A DNA stretch of 64,000 bases from Kitasatospora sp052076145 (GTDB taxonomy: Bacteria > Actinomycetota > Actinomycetes > Streptomycetales > Streptomycetaceae), in NCBI RefSeq assembly GCF_052076145.1, contig NZ_CP197246.1:7006001-7070000 (forward strand), written 5' to 3'. The position numbers were made by a program, and so were the translations under genes. This document shows, one piece after another, positions 41,677-50,558 of the stretch (positions are counted from its first letter, which is position 1; each line of letters opens with the position of its first letter). The notes beneath the pieces are model-generated. The model made no database searches. It saw only the letters and a list, made by a program, of their open reading frames with translations, and was not told where the DNA came from.

Positions 41677-44600
41677 TTGACCTCTCGCAGACGACGCCTG
41701 ATGGCCTGTTATTTCGGCTGGATGGTATTTCTCACCGTGGTCTATTACCAGAATCCTGCCGGACGCATCATCTGGTGGGCTGGTATCGGACTCAGCGGAG
41801 TCGCCGCCATCATCGTCGGGGCACGGCTCAACCGTCCTGCGCACGCGCTCCCGTGGTATCTGCTCGCCTTCGCGAATTTCAGCTTCACGGTGGGTGAGGT
41901 GCTCCAGGTCGTCGAGACCAACTATCTGCACCAGACGAACTTCCCGTCGGTGGCCGACGGCTTCTACCTGGCGGAGTATCTGCTCTACGCCGCAGGCGTC
42001 CTGGGGTTCATCCGCTGGCGGACGGCCCATCAGGACCGCGGCAGCGTGATCGACGGGCTTACGCTGACGGTCGGCCTTGCGCTGCTCGTCTGGATCTATC
42101 TGATCATCCCGTACGTGCACGACCCCGACCTGAGCTGGCTGCAGAAGGCGATCTCGATCGCCTACCCGCTCGGGGACGTCCTGGTGATGGCGATGCTGCT
42201 GCGGCTGCTCGTCCCACGAGGCGGGAAGAGCAGGTCGTTGCAGCTGCTCGCCGTCGGCACCCTCGGCATCCTGGTCTCCGACATCCTCTACGGGCTGATC
42301 CAGCTGCACGGCGTCTGGCACATCGGCACGCCGGTCGACCTGGGATGGGCCGCCTTCTACTGCGCCTGGGGCGCCGCCGCCCTGCACCCGTCGATGGTCG
42401 AGCTCACCCGGCCGATCCCGGCCCAGCCGCCGCACATCACCCGCGGGCGGATCGCCCTGCTGGCCCTCGCCTCGCTGATCGCCCCCGGGGTGCTGCTGGT
42501 GGAGGTGAACCTGGGGGACTCCAGCCACGCCGGGGTGATCGGCACGTTCTCGGCGGTGCTCTTCCTGCTGGTGCTGGCCCGGCTGTCCGGGGTGGTGATG
42601 ATCCACCGGCACGCGGTCGCCCGCGAACGCGCCCTGCGGGTGGCCGGCGCCGAGCTGACCTCGGCGGTGACGGTGGAGGAGGTGGCGGCCGCCGTACGGA
42701 CGGCCGTGTCGACGCTGATGCCGGACGCGCCGCACCACGTCGCGATGCTGGCCCTCGGCGAGCACGAGCTGCTGCCGGCCCCCCTGTCGCCTGCCCGGGG
42801 GGCCCGGCTGGTGCCGGCCGACGAGCTCAGTGGCGACCTGGCGGACCGGCTCGACGGCACGCCCACCGCGCTGCTCTGCCCGCTGGCGCTTCAGGAGCGA
42901 CCGTCCGGCGACTCGCTGGTCGGCGTGCTGGCGGTGGGCGGGACGGACCAGGAGCTCACTGCGTTACAGAGTTCGCTGGAGATCCTGGCCGCCCAGTCGG
43001 CACTGGCCGTCGAGCGGGTGATGCTCAGCCACGAGATCAACGTACGCAACAGCGAGGCCTACTTCCGCACCCTCGTGCAGAGCGCCTCCGACGTGATCCT
43101 GATCCTCAACGAGGACGACAGCATCCGGTACGCCAGCTCCTCGGCGGACCGGGTGCTCGGGCGGTCCGGACTGGACGGCGCCCTGCTGACCGATCTCGTC
43201 CCGGTGGAGGACAGTCACGCGGTGGTGCTGGCGCTGGTCAAGATGCGCCGGGGGGACCACCCCGAGCAGGGCGACCACTGGCGGCTGCTGCGCGGTGACC
43301 GCCGGAGCATCGAGGTCGAGGTGCGCTGCAACGACCTGCGCGACGACCCGACCGTGGGTGGCCTGGTGCTCACCCTGCGGGACGTCACGGAGCAGCGCCA
43401 GATGGAGCGCGAGCTGACCCACCGGGCCTTCCACGACGCGCTGACCGGGCTGGCCAACCGGGTGCTCTTCCAGGACAGGGTGGGCCACGCGCTCAGCCGG
43501 AGCGAACGGCTCGGGACGGTGACCGGGGTGCTGTTCATCGACGTGGACGACTTCAAGGTGGTCAACGACACCCAGGGCCACGGCGTGGGGGACGAGCTGC
43601 TGGTGGCGGTGTCGCTGCGGGTCTCCACCGCGCTGCGGACCTCCGACACCGCGGCCCGGCTCGGCGGCGACGAGTTCGCGGTGCTGGTCGAGGACGCCCG
43701 CTCGCCCGCCGACGTCGGCGGGATCGCCGACAGCGTGCTCGCGGCGTTCGCGGAGCCGTTCAAGCTCAGCGCCGGAGCGGTCCGGGTGTCCGCGAGCGTC
43801 GGGGTCGCGACCACCGAGGACAGCGCCGACTCGGCGGAGCTGCTCAGCCACGCCGACCTCGCGCTCTACTCGGCGAAGGCCTCCGGCAAGCGCCAGTGGT
43901 GCCAGTACCAGCCTGCCCTGCAGGCCAACCTGGTCGAGCGGCACGAACTCAACGAGAGCCTGGACTCGGCGATCTCCGAGTCTGCCTTCTCCCTGCGCTA
44001 CCAGCCCATCGTCGACCTCGCGGGCGGTGGGCTGGTGGCTTTCGAGGCGCTCGTGCGCTGGCCGCACGAGCGCCGTGGGATGGTGCCGCCGGAGGAGTTC
44101 ATCGCGCTCGCGGAGGAGAGCGGCCAGATCGTGCCGCTCGGCGCCTGGGTGCTGGAGCGGGCCGCCGCCGAGGTGACCCGATGGCAGCGCACCAGCCTGG
44201 CGCCGCGCGCCACCCGGGGCCGCCCGCCGCTGTACGTCAGCGTGAACGTCTCGGCCCGCCAGTTCCGGGACGCCGGCTTCGTCGACATCGTCCGCGAGGT
44301 GCTGGACAGTTCGGGCATCCAGCCCGGCTCGCTCATCCTGGAGCTGACCGAGAGCGTCCTGATGCGCCGCGACGACCGGGTCCGTACCGACATGGCCACC
44401 CTCAGCGACCTGGGCATCCGGCTGGCCATCGACGACTTCGGCACGGGGTACTCCTCGCTCAGCTACCTGCGGGAGTTCCCGATCTCGATCCTGAAGATCG
44501 ACAAGTCCTTCATCGACGGGCTCGGGGTCTCGCCGCAGCAGTACGCGCTGGTCGAGGGGATCACCCGGATCGCCGACACGCTCGGCGTCCAGGTGATCGC

Positions 44601-44754
44601 CGAGGGCATCGAGACCGCCGCCCAGCGCGACCTGCTGGCCGCCATGGGCTGCCCGCTGGGCCAGGGATACCTCTTCGCCGAACCTCTGACGGTGGACCAG
44701 GCGGGCACCCTGGTACGGGACGACGCGGCCCTGGTCGGGCGACCTGAGCGCTGA
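41677..44754 (+). CDS. Membrane GGDEF-EAL protein (cyclic di-GMP synthesis/degradation)
   Basis: Protein of 1025 residues. The N-terminal 310 residues form about nine membrane helices with a possible sensory role. A GAF-like region (330-450), a PAS domain (455-570, FRTLVQSASDVILILNEDD), GGDEF (RLGGDEFAVLV near 664) and EAL (FEALVRW near 788; DDFGTGYSSLSYL, KIDKSFIDG, EGIET) follow. Both catalytic motifs are intact, so it could make and degrade c-di-GMP, a developmental signal in Streptomyces. It starts at TTG 41677 after AGGGAGAGG. A TTA leucine codon at 42964-42966 makes expression dependent on the bldA tRNA. Confidence 0.93.
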   Translation: MTSRRRRLMACYFGWMVFLTVVYYQNPAGRIIWWAGIGLSGVAAIIVGARLNRPAHALPWYLLAFANFSFTVGEVLQVVETNYLHQTNFPSVADGFYLAEYLLYAAGVLGFIRWRTAHQDRGSVIDGLTLTVGLALLVWIYLIIPYVHDPDLSWLQKAISIAYPLGDVLVMAMLLRLLVPRGGKSRSLQLLAVGTLGILVSDILYGLIQLHGVWHIGTPVDLGWAAFYCAWGAAALHPSMVELTRPIPAQPPHITRGRIALLALASLIAPGVLLVEVNLGDSSHAGVIGTFSAVLFLLVLARLSGVVMIHRHAVARERALRVAGAELTSAVTVEEVAAAVRTAVSTLMPDAPHHVAMLALGEHELLPAPLSPARGARLVPADELSGDLADRLDGTPTALLCPLALQERPSGDSLVGVLAVGGTDQELTALQSSLEILAAQSALAVERVMLSHEINVRNSEAYFRTLVQSASDVILILNEDDSIRYASSSADRVLGRSGLDGALLTDLVPVEDSHAVVLALVKMRRGDHPEQGDHWRLLRGDRRSIEVEVRCNDLRDDPTVGGLVLTLRDVTEQRQMERELTHRAFHDALTGLANRVLFQDRVGHALSRSERLGTVTGVLFIDVDDFKVVNDTQGHGVGDELLVAVSLRVSTALRTSDTAARLGGDEFAVLVEDARSPADVGGIADSVLAAFAEPFKLSAGAVRVSASVGVATTEDSADSAELLSHADLALYSAKASGKRQWCQYQPALQANLVERHELNESLDSAISESAFSLRYQPIVDLAGGGLVAFEALVRWPHERRGMVPPEEFIALAEESGQIVPLGAWVLERAAAEVTRWQRTSLAPRATRGRPPLYVSVNVSARQFRDAGFVDIVREVLDSSGIQPGSLILELTESVLMRRDDRVRTDMATLSDLGIRLAIDDFGTGYSSLSYLREFPISILKIDKSFIDGLGVSPQQYALVEGITRIADTLGVQVIAEGIETAAQRDLLAAMGCPLGQGYLFAEPLTVDQAGTLVRDDAALVGRPER

Positions 44755-44802
44755 GCGGCCCCGCCGCTGCTGGTCGGGGTCGAGGTCAGCCCCGCCGGGG
44801 CG

Positions 44803-45804
44803 TCAGGCCGCTCGGCGGCCCACTGCGCCGCGGGCGATGTGGGAGAGCTTGGCCAGCTCGAAGGCGGCGTACGCGCCGCTCGCCAGCAGCGAGAACTTGA
44901 CGCCCTCCCGGCCTTCCGGGCGCCGGTAGCCGTCCGGCAGGTAGGTGCGGTAGTGCTCGGCGGCGCGGTGGAAGAACTGGGGGCGCGCGGAGCGCGGCAC
45001 GCAGCCGGCGAGGTCGAAGACGAAGAGGTAGTGCCGGATCATCCGGGTGAAGAGGAACGGCAGCGTGGCCTCGGTGGCCAGCTCCATGCTCCGCTCGTAC
45101 TGCTCGAAGACGTCGAAGTGGCTGCAGCCCGGCGAGCCCGTCGGGTGCAGTGTGTGACGGCGGCGGATGCGCACGCACTCGCGGTCGAGCACCGCCAGGC
45201 GCTGCGCCGCGAAGAGCGTGCCGTGCACGACCGGGACCTCCTCGTAGTGGCCGTCCGGGAACTCCGGCACGCCCGCGCGCCGCAGCAGTCTGTCCCAGAC
45301 CAGCGGCGGGGCGCCGAACAGCTCCGGCCACTCGGTGGCCCGGCGCACCTCCGGCCCGGCCTCGGCCAGCAGACCGGCCGCCCCGCCGGGCCAGCTGCGG
45401 CCGCCGTGCTCGCGGCTGTGCCCGAACAGCAGGACGTCCACCTCGCCGGTCTCCGCCAGCCGGTCGGCCATCGCCTGCAGGGCGTCCGGGTCGAGCAGGT
45501 GGTCACTGTCGAGGAAGAGCAGGTACTCGCCGGTGGCACGGGCGGCGCCGGCGTTCCGGGCCCGTCCGATGCCCACGGCGGCGTTCAGCCGCAGCACGTG
45601 GATGCGCGGGTCACGCATCTCGTACGCCTCGGCCATCCGCTCCGGGCTGTCCGGGGAGCGGTCGACCACCAGCAGGATCTCGAAGTCGCGGAATGACTGG
45701 GCGAGGAGCGAATCCAGGCACTCCTTGAGCTGGTCCTGTCGATCGTAGGCGGGCAGGACGACGCTGATGAGCGGCGGGTTCAGCGGGCTTGCAGGCGAGG
45801 GCAT
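44803..45804 (-). CDS. Family 2 glycosyltransferase
   Basis: Transfers a sugar from a nucleotide donor, probably to an envelope glycan or small molecule. In 333 residues, the GT-A fold shows ISVVLPAYDRQDQL, AAVGIGRARNAGAARATGEY and the metal-binding DSDH (LLFLDSDHLLD). The C-terminal third has ATLPFLFTRMIRHYLF and FHRAAEHYRTYL, typical of actinobacterial GT2 enzymes. ATG 45804 is chosen; GTG 45831 is possible. Neither has a clear ribosome site. It stands alone, convergent with the c-di-GMP gene. Confidence 0.8.
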   Translation of the reverse strand: MPSPASPLNPPLISVVLPAYDRQDQLKECLDSLLAQSFRDFEILLVVDRSPDSPERMAEAYEMRDPRIHVLRLNAAVGIGRARNAGAARATGEYLLFLDSDHLLDPDALQAMADRLAETGEVDVLLFGHSREHGGRSWPGGAAGLLAEAGPEVRRATEWPELFGAPPLVWDRLLRRAGVPEFPDGHYEEVPVVHGTLFAAQRLAVLDRECVRIRRRHTLHPTGSPGCSHFDVFEQYERSMELATEATLPFLFTRMIRHYLFVFDLAGCVPRSARPQFFHRAAEHYRTYLPDGYRRPEGREGVKFSLLASGAYAAFELAKLSHIARGAVGRRAA

Positions 45805-45910
45805 GGGCGGGAGGCTAAAAGGCGTGTACACGTCCGAGCAAAGCCGCGAACTGCCAGGAAATGCCTAATTCCGGACAGACCGATGCAGGTGTGCGCGATA
45901 TCTTCACCGG

Positions 45911-45984
45911 TCAGTCACGGCTTGGTGACTGAGGGGCTCGTCCCGGAACGCAGAACGGCCACGCACCAGGAGGTGCGTGGCCGT
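45911..45984 (-). terminator. Double hairpin terminator of the transglycosylase gene
   Basis: A perfect 13-base stem (45955-45967 with 45972-45984, loop agga) lies 30 bases after the transglycosylase stop. A second 8-base stem (45911-45918 with 45925-45932) follows. Confidence 0.85.
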
Positions 45985-46013
45985 GCGTTGCGTCATTCGA
46001 ACCGATGGTCGGC

Positions 46014-46757
46014 TCAGTAGGCGCTGTGGGTCTGCCAGAACGCCCAGGCGCCGCACGGGCTGCCGTAGGTGGCGTTCATGTAGCTCAGGCCCCACTTGAT
46101 CTGGGTCGCCGGGTTGGTGCGCCAGTCGGCACCGGCCGAGGCCATCTTGTTGCCCGGCAGAGCCTGGACCAGGCCGTACGCGCCGGAGGACGGGTTGGTG
46201 GCCGTCACGTTCCAGCCGCTCTCGTGCTGAATGATGTTGTTGAAGCACTGGAGCTGGCTCGCCGGGACGATCTGCGCGGCGATCTGCTGCGGGGTGCCGC
46301 TCGGCGCGGCGGGCTTGGCCGGGGCGGGGGTCGCCAGCGGGGCGCGCTGCTGCGAACGGGAGGCCGCAGCGGCCTTCGCCTTGGCGTCGGCGGCGGCCTT
46401 CGCGTCGGCAGCGGCCTTGGCATCCGCGGCGGCCTTGGCGTCAGCTGCAGCCTTCGCGTCGGCGGCGGACTTGGCATCCGCAGCCGCCTTGGCATCGGCA
46501 GCGGCCTTGGCGTCGGCGGCGGCCTTCGCGTCAGCCGCAGTCTTGGCGTCGGCGGCGGCCTTGGCCTGGTCGGTCGCGGCCTTCTGCGCCTCGTCGGCGA
46601 CCGAGCCGGCCGAGCTGGTGGCGATCGACTGCGGCACGGCGGCCACGGCGGAGGGGGTGTCCTGCGGAAGGGCCAGCGCGAAGGTCGCGGAGCCGGCGAC
46701 GGCGAGGGCGGCGACACCGGTGATGATTGCGTTGCGTCGGTTCTTGAGCAGCTGCAT
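46014..46757 (-). CDS. Secreted lytic transglycosylase with an alanine-rich repeat stalk
   Basis: Cleaves or remodels peptidoglycan outside the membrane. It has 247 residues: a signal peptide (1-30), a long stalk of about ten AAADAK repeats (about 60-130), a Pro/Ala linker and a C-terminal SLT/lysozyme-like domain with NIIQHESGWNVTATNPSSGAYG (catalytic glutamate in HESGW) and GLSYMNATYGSPCGAWAFWQ. Such domains occur in Streptomyces hyphal-growth and spore-resuscitation hydrolases. ATG 46757 with a weak purine run upstream. A double hairpin terminates it. Confidence 0.9.
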   Translation of the reverse strand: MQLLKNRRNAIITGVAALAVAGSATFALALPQDTPSAVAAVPQSIATSSAGSVADEAQKAATDQAKAAADAKTAADAKAAADAKAAADAKAAADAKSAADAKAAADAKAAADAKAAADAKAAADAKAKAAAASRSQQRAPLATPAPAKPAAPSGTPQQIAAQIVPASQLQCFNNIIQHESGWNVTATNPSSGAYGLVQALPGNKMASAGADWRTNPATQIKWGLSYMNATYGSPCGAWAFWQTHSAY

Positions 46758-47243
46758 GGAGTGGGACAACCTCTTCCGTCGGGCGGGGCCGTGCACTGGG
46801 CACACGGGTATCGCGAAGCGTGTTCGGGGGAGAACAGGCCCGCGACCGTGTCGGACGGCCATGGCACCCCGGCTGTGGAGCGGGGAGGGCGGGAGAGCGC
46901 GGACGACGCCACGCTGCCTTGCGACCTGGACATCATTGGCAGACGGGCGCGGCGGGGGCAATGAGCCCTGGTACTACTGCCGGTCGTAGGCACGGCAGAG
47001 CGCCCGGTACTCAGCCAGGCGCTTCGACCTGGTCTACCCCCGCCGTGCACCCGGCAAACCTCGGGCCGTCGATTCGCCGGGATCGCTGGCCTGACCTGCG
47101 CCGTTCAGGCCGACTCCGGCGGGAGGCGACCCCCGGGGCCCGGGTGCGCCACTCGCCCTCGGGCGGCGTCGACTATCGAGGGCAGTAGTCGGGCGAAGCG
47201 GTGTGGGCGGCCTCACAGGAACCGTGCGGCCGGTTCGGCGCGC
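46758..47243. other. Long leader between transglycosylase and the pseudouridine operon
   Basis: About 490 bases. I looked for the c-di-AMP (ydaO) riboswitch often found before such hydrolase genes and could not find its conserved blocks. No gene is supported here. Confidence 0.4.
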
Positions 47244-47261
47244 GGTGACCGGCCGGTCACC
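47244..47261. promoter_or_regulatory. Perfect 18-base palindrome
   Basis: GGTGACCGGCCGGTCACC lies 108 bases before the MFS start; a candidate operator for the pseudouridine operon. Confidence 0.45.
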
Positions 47262-47337
47262 GGAATCCGACGGAAGCTGTCGGGGACGGAGGGCTCGGTC
47301 GACCGGAGGGCGTCTCGGGATCTGGATATTTTCGTCT

Positions 47338-47351
47338 CGTATGTCGATACG
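47338..47351. promoter_or_regulatory. Palindrome at the pseudouridine operon promoter
   Basis: CGTATGTCGATACG (5-base arms, 4-base centre) lies 18 bases before the MFS start, downstream of the AT-rich ggatatttt that could be the -10 region. Its position would suit a repressor site. Confidence 0.45.
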
Positions 47352-47368
47352 GTGTTACGGTCTCGCCC

Positions 47369-48571
47369 ATGATCACAGGGGAGTCAGCAGTCGTACCGGC
47401 CCACCGTCGTTGGACCATGCTCGCGCTCGGCGCGGCAGGGCAGACCGCCAGCTCCACCGTGCTCTACGGCCTCTCCTACCTGATCCCCGCCGTCCGCGCG
47501 CAGTACGGCCTCTCGCTGGCCGCCGCCGGGCTGCTGGTGTCCTGCCCGGTGTTCGGCGCGCTGCTCACCCTGGCCGGGTGGGGCATCGTCGCCGACCGGT
47601 ACGGCGAGCGGACGGCCCTGGTCTCCGGGGCGCTGCCCGCCGCCGCCGTCCTGGGCTGGGCGGCCACGGCCGACGGCGTGCGGCTGCTGGGCGTGCTGCT
47701 GGCGGTCGCCGGGGGCGCCGCCGCCGCGTCGATCTCCGCCTCCGGGCGGCTCGTGCTCGGCTGGTTCCCGCCGGGCCGGCGCGGCGTCGCGATGGGCGTA
47801 CGGCAGGCCGCCCAGCCGCTCGGTGTCGGGCTGGCGGCGGCCCTGCTGCCGCCGGTCGCCAAGGCACACGGCGCGGGGGCCGGGTTGGCGTGCTGCGCCG
47901 TGCTGTGCGCCCTGGCCGGGCTGGCCTTCGCTGCCTTCGCGGTCGACCCGCCACGGCCCGCCCGCGCGGCGGGCAGCGCGGACGCGAACCCCTACCGGGG
48001 GCCGCAGCTGTGGCGGCTGCACGCCGCCGCCGCGCTGCTGTGCGTGCCGCAGTTCGTGGTGACGGGCTTCGCCCTGGTCTTCCTGGTCGAACACGAGGGC
48101 TGGTCGGCCGGGGTCGCCGGCGCGGTGCTCGCGGGGGCGAATCTGGCCGGTGCGGGTGTCCGGCTGCTGGCCGGCTGGTGGTCCGACCAGGTCGGCAGCC
48201 GGGTCCGCCCGGCCCGCGTACTGGCGCTGGCCACCGTCGTCGACCTGGGGCTGCTGGCCGTCGGCGCCTCCTCGGGCGTGGTGCTGGCCGCGACGGCCCT
48301 GCTGGCCGCGTCCGCTCTGACCGTCAGCACCAACGGCCTGCACAACACCGCCGTCGCCGAGTACGCGGGCCACCACTGGGCAGGGAGGGCGCTCGGAGTC
48401 CACGGCGTGGCGCAGCACGGCGCGATCGTCCTCGTCCCCGCCCTGACCGGAGCCCTGATAGCCGCGGCCGGTTACACCCCGGCCTTCGCGGTGGCGGCGC
48501 TCTTCCCGCTGGCGGCCGCCGCGCTGTTCCCGCGCCAGGCCCAGTTGGAGGTGCGGGGGCCGCGTGCCTGA
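47369..48571 (+). CDS. MFS transporter, candidate pseudouridine importer
   Basis: Major facilitator protein of 400 residues with about 12 hydrophobic helices. The inter-helix loop GIVADRYGERTALV (the MFS 2-3 motif) and VLGWFPPGRRGVAMGVRQAAQPLG are family signatures. ATG 47369 is the first start. It precedes psuG and psuK on the same strand with a short gap, so uptake of pseudouridine (or a related C-nucleoside) is the simplest role. No experimental precedent for this exact family is claimed. Confidence 0.85.
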   Translation: MITGESAVVPAHRRWTMLALGAAGQTASSTVLYGLSYLIPAVRAQYGLSLAAAGLLVSCPVFGALLTLAGWGIVADRYGERTALVSGALPAAAVLGWAATADGVRLLGVLLAVAGGAAAASISASGRLVLGWFPPGRRGVAMGVRQAAQPLGVGLAAALLPPVAKAHGAGAGLACCAVLCALAGLAFAAFAVDPPRPARAAGSADANPYRGPQLWRLHAAAALLCVPQFVVTGFALVFLVEHEGWSAGVAGAVLAGANLAGAGVRLLAGWWSDQVGSRVRPARVLALATVVDLGLLAVGASSGVVLAATALLAASALTVSTNGLHNTAVAEYAGHHWAGRALGVHGVAQHGAIVLVPALTGALIAAAGYTPAFAVAALFPLAAAALFPRQAQLEVRGPRA

Positions 48572-48639
48572 TGGCTGGAAGGCTGAGGCTCCGGGCGGGA
48601 GATGTTTGGGTGCCGGGTGCGGCGGGCCAGACATGGAGG

Positions 48640-49575
48640 ATGACGGACTCTTCGCGGTTTGGTCCCTCGGCGGTCGTGGTCGCCGAGGAGGTGCGTGCGG
48701 CGCTGGCGGACGGGTTGCCGGTCGTCGCGCTGGAGTCGACGATCATCGCGCACGGTCTGCCGAGACCACGGAACCTGGTGGTGGCGGGGGAGTTGGAGGA
48801 TGCCGTCCGGGCGGCGGGGGCGGTGCCCGCGACGGTCGCGGTGCTGGACGGGGTGGCCCGGGTGGGGCTGGGCAAGGACGGGTTGGAGCGGATCGCCACC
48901 GACGAGTCGCTGCGCAAGCTCGGCTTCCGCGATCTGGCACCCGCGTTGGCGACGGGCGCCAGCGGCGCGACCACCGTCTCGGGGACGGCCTTCCTGGCGG
49001 CGCGGGCGGGGCTGCGGGTGTTCGCCACCGGCGGGCTCGGCGGGGTCCACCGGGAGTACGCGAGCACGCAGGACGAGTCGGCCGATCTCGCGCTGCTGGC
49101 CCGGACGCGGATCACGGTGGTCTGCGCCGGGGTCAAGTCGATCCTGGACGTACCCGCGACCTTGGAGCGGCTGGAGACCCTAGGGGTCGCCGTGGCCGGC
49201 TACCGGACGGCCGACTTCCCCGGCTTCTACCTGGCGAGTTCGGGCTGCCCGGTCGACTGGACGCTCCGGGACGCCGAGGAGGTGGCGGCCGTGATGCGGG
49301 CCCAGGACGCCCTCGGTGGGCCGGAGTCGGCGCTGATCGTGGCCAACCCCGTACCGGAGGCAGAGCAGTTGGACCCGGCGCTGCACGACCGGGTGCTCGC
49401 CGAGGCGCTGGCCGCCGCCGCACGCGAGGGCGTCACCGGGCAGGCGATCACCCCCTTCCTGCTCACCCATCTCGTCGAACACACCCGGGGTGCCTCACTG
49501 GAGGCCAATCTGGCGGCCGTGCGTGGCAATGTCCGGCTCGCGGCGGAGATCGCCACGCGGTGGACCGGGCGGTGA
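48640..49575 (+). CDS. psuG: Pseudouridine-5'-phosphate glycosidase
   Basis: Cleaves the C-C bond of pseudouridine 5'-phosphate to give uracil and ribose 5-phosphate. It has 311 residues with the family markers: VALESTIIAHGLPRP, the Schiff-base lysine region VVCAGVKSILDVPATLE, GGLGGVHR and the C-terminal ITPFLLTHLVEHT. ATG 48640 has its purine run directly adjoining. GTG 48610 has GGGAG 8 bases upstream and may be the true start, adding 10 residues. It overlaps the kinase gene by four bases. Confidence 0.93.
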   Translation: MTDSSRFGPSAVVVAEEVRAALADGLPVVALESTIIAHGLPRPRNLVVAGELEDAVRAAGAVPATVAVLDGVARVGLGKDGLERIATDESLRKLGFRDLAPALATGASGATTVSGTAFLAARAGLRVFATGGLGGVHREYASTQDESADLALLARTRITVVCAGVKSILDVPATLERLETLGVAVAGYRTADFPGFYLASSGCPVDWTLRDAEEVAAVMRAQDALGGPESALIVANPVPEAEQLDPALHDRVLAEALAAAAREGVTGQAITPFLLTHLVEHTRGASLEANLAAVRGNVRLAAEIATRWTGR

Positions 49576-50465
49576 CGGGGGCCGGGGGGTTGCTGGTGGT
49601 CGGGGACGTCGTCACGGACATCGTCGCCCGGCATCGGGGGCCGCTGGCGCCGCAGACCGACAACGCGGCCCGGACTGCGGTGCTGCCGGGCGGGTCGGCG
49701 GCCAACGCCGCCGCCTGGGCGGCGCGTTCGGGCGCCGAGGTGCGGCTGCTCGCGCGGGTCGGCGCCGACTCTGCCGAGTGGCACCGGGCCGCGCTGCGGG
49801 CCGACGGGGTGCGGGCCCGGCTGGTGGTCGACGCCCGGCGGGCCACGGCCGTGGTGATCTGCCTGGTCGACGAGGAGGCCGAGCGCACCTTCGTCACCGA
49901 CAGCGGAGCCTCGGCGGCGCTGGGGCCTGCGGACTGGGCGCCGGAACTGCTCGCCGGGGTGGCCCGGGTGCACCTCTCCGGCTACCTCTACTTCTGGGAG
50001 TCCGGACGGGAGTTGGCGGCGGTCGTGGTGGCGGCGGCCCGGGAGGCGGGGGTGCCGGTGAGCGTCGACCCGGCGTCCACCGGGTTCATCCGGCGGATGG
50101 GTGTCCCGGCCTTCCGGTCGGCGGTCGGGCGGGTCGGGCTGCTGCTGCCGAACCTCGCCGAGGCCCGGTTGCTGGCCGGGGTGGACGAGGTGAGGGCTGC
50201 AGCGGCGAGGTTGAGCACGGTGCACGGTGAGGTCGTGGTGACGCTCGGCGCGCAAGGGGCGCTGGTCGCCCGGGGCGGCCGGGTGGTCGCGCAGGTGTCC
50301 GGGGCCGTGGTCGAGGCCGTGGACAGCACCGGGGCGGGGGACGCGTTCACCGGGGCCTATCTCGCGGCGCGGCTGGCCGGGGCGGAGCCGGCCGAGGCGG
50401 CGATCGCCGGGTGCGAGGCGGGTGCGGCGGCGGTGGGCGTGGTCGGTGGGCGGCCGCCGCGGTGA
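49572..50465 (+). CDS. psuK: PfkB-family kinase, probable pseudouridine kinase
   Basis: Phosphorylates pseudouridine to the 5'-phosphate used by PsuG. It has 297 residues of the ribokinase/PfkB fold: GGSAANAAAWAARSG near the start and the catalytic DSTGAGDAFTGAY near the end. GTG 49572 overlaps the psuG stop (GTGA), so synthesis is coupled. The assignment as pseudouridine kinase rests on the operon, since PfkB sequence alone does not fix the substrate. The hairpin at 50477 terminates it. Confidence 0.88.
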   Translation: MTGAGGLLVVGDVVTDIVARHRGPLAPQTDNAARTAVLPGGSAANAAAWAARSGAEVRLLARVGADSAEWHRAALRADGVRARLVVDARRATAVVICLVDEEAERTFVTDSGASAALGPADWAPELLAGVARVHLSGYLYFWESGRELAAVVVAAAREAGVPVSVDPASTGFIRRMGVPAFRSAVGRVGLLLPNLAEARLLAGVDEVRAAAARLSTVHGEVVVTLGAQGALVARGGRVVAQVSGAVVEAVDSTGAGDAFTGAYLAARLAGAEPAEAAIAGCEAGAAAVGVVGGRPPR

Positions 50466-50476
50466 AGCGTTGCTTC

Positions 50477-50550
50477 GGGGGCGCGGGGAACTGCGCGCTG
50501 CGGGAGGCACAGGTCCGTCTCTCCCGTTTCGCGCAGTTCCCCGCGCCCCT
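50477..50550. repeat. GC-rich hairpin element, copy B
   Basis: Arms of 21 bases (50477-50497 and 50530-50550) with one mismatch, plus an inner CGGGAG/CTCCCG stem. It sits between the converging psuK and PNGase genes and probably serves as a two-way terminator. Confidence 0.8.
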
Positions 50551-50558
50551 GGGGCTGC

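Noticed and set aside
46370..46575. CRISPR-like or minisatellite array.
   Set aside because: The repeats are in frame and encode the transglycosylase stalk; there are no unique spacers.
46758..47040. Possible c-di-AMP (ydaO) riboswitch before the transglycosylase gene.
   Set aside because: I expected one by analogy with Streptomyces wall hydrolases, but none of its conserved blocks could be found on the minus strand.
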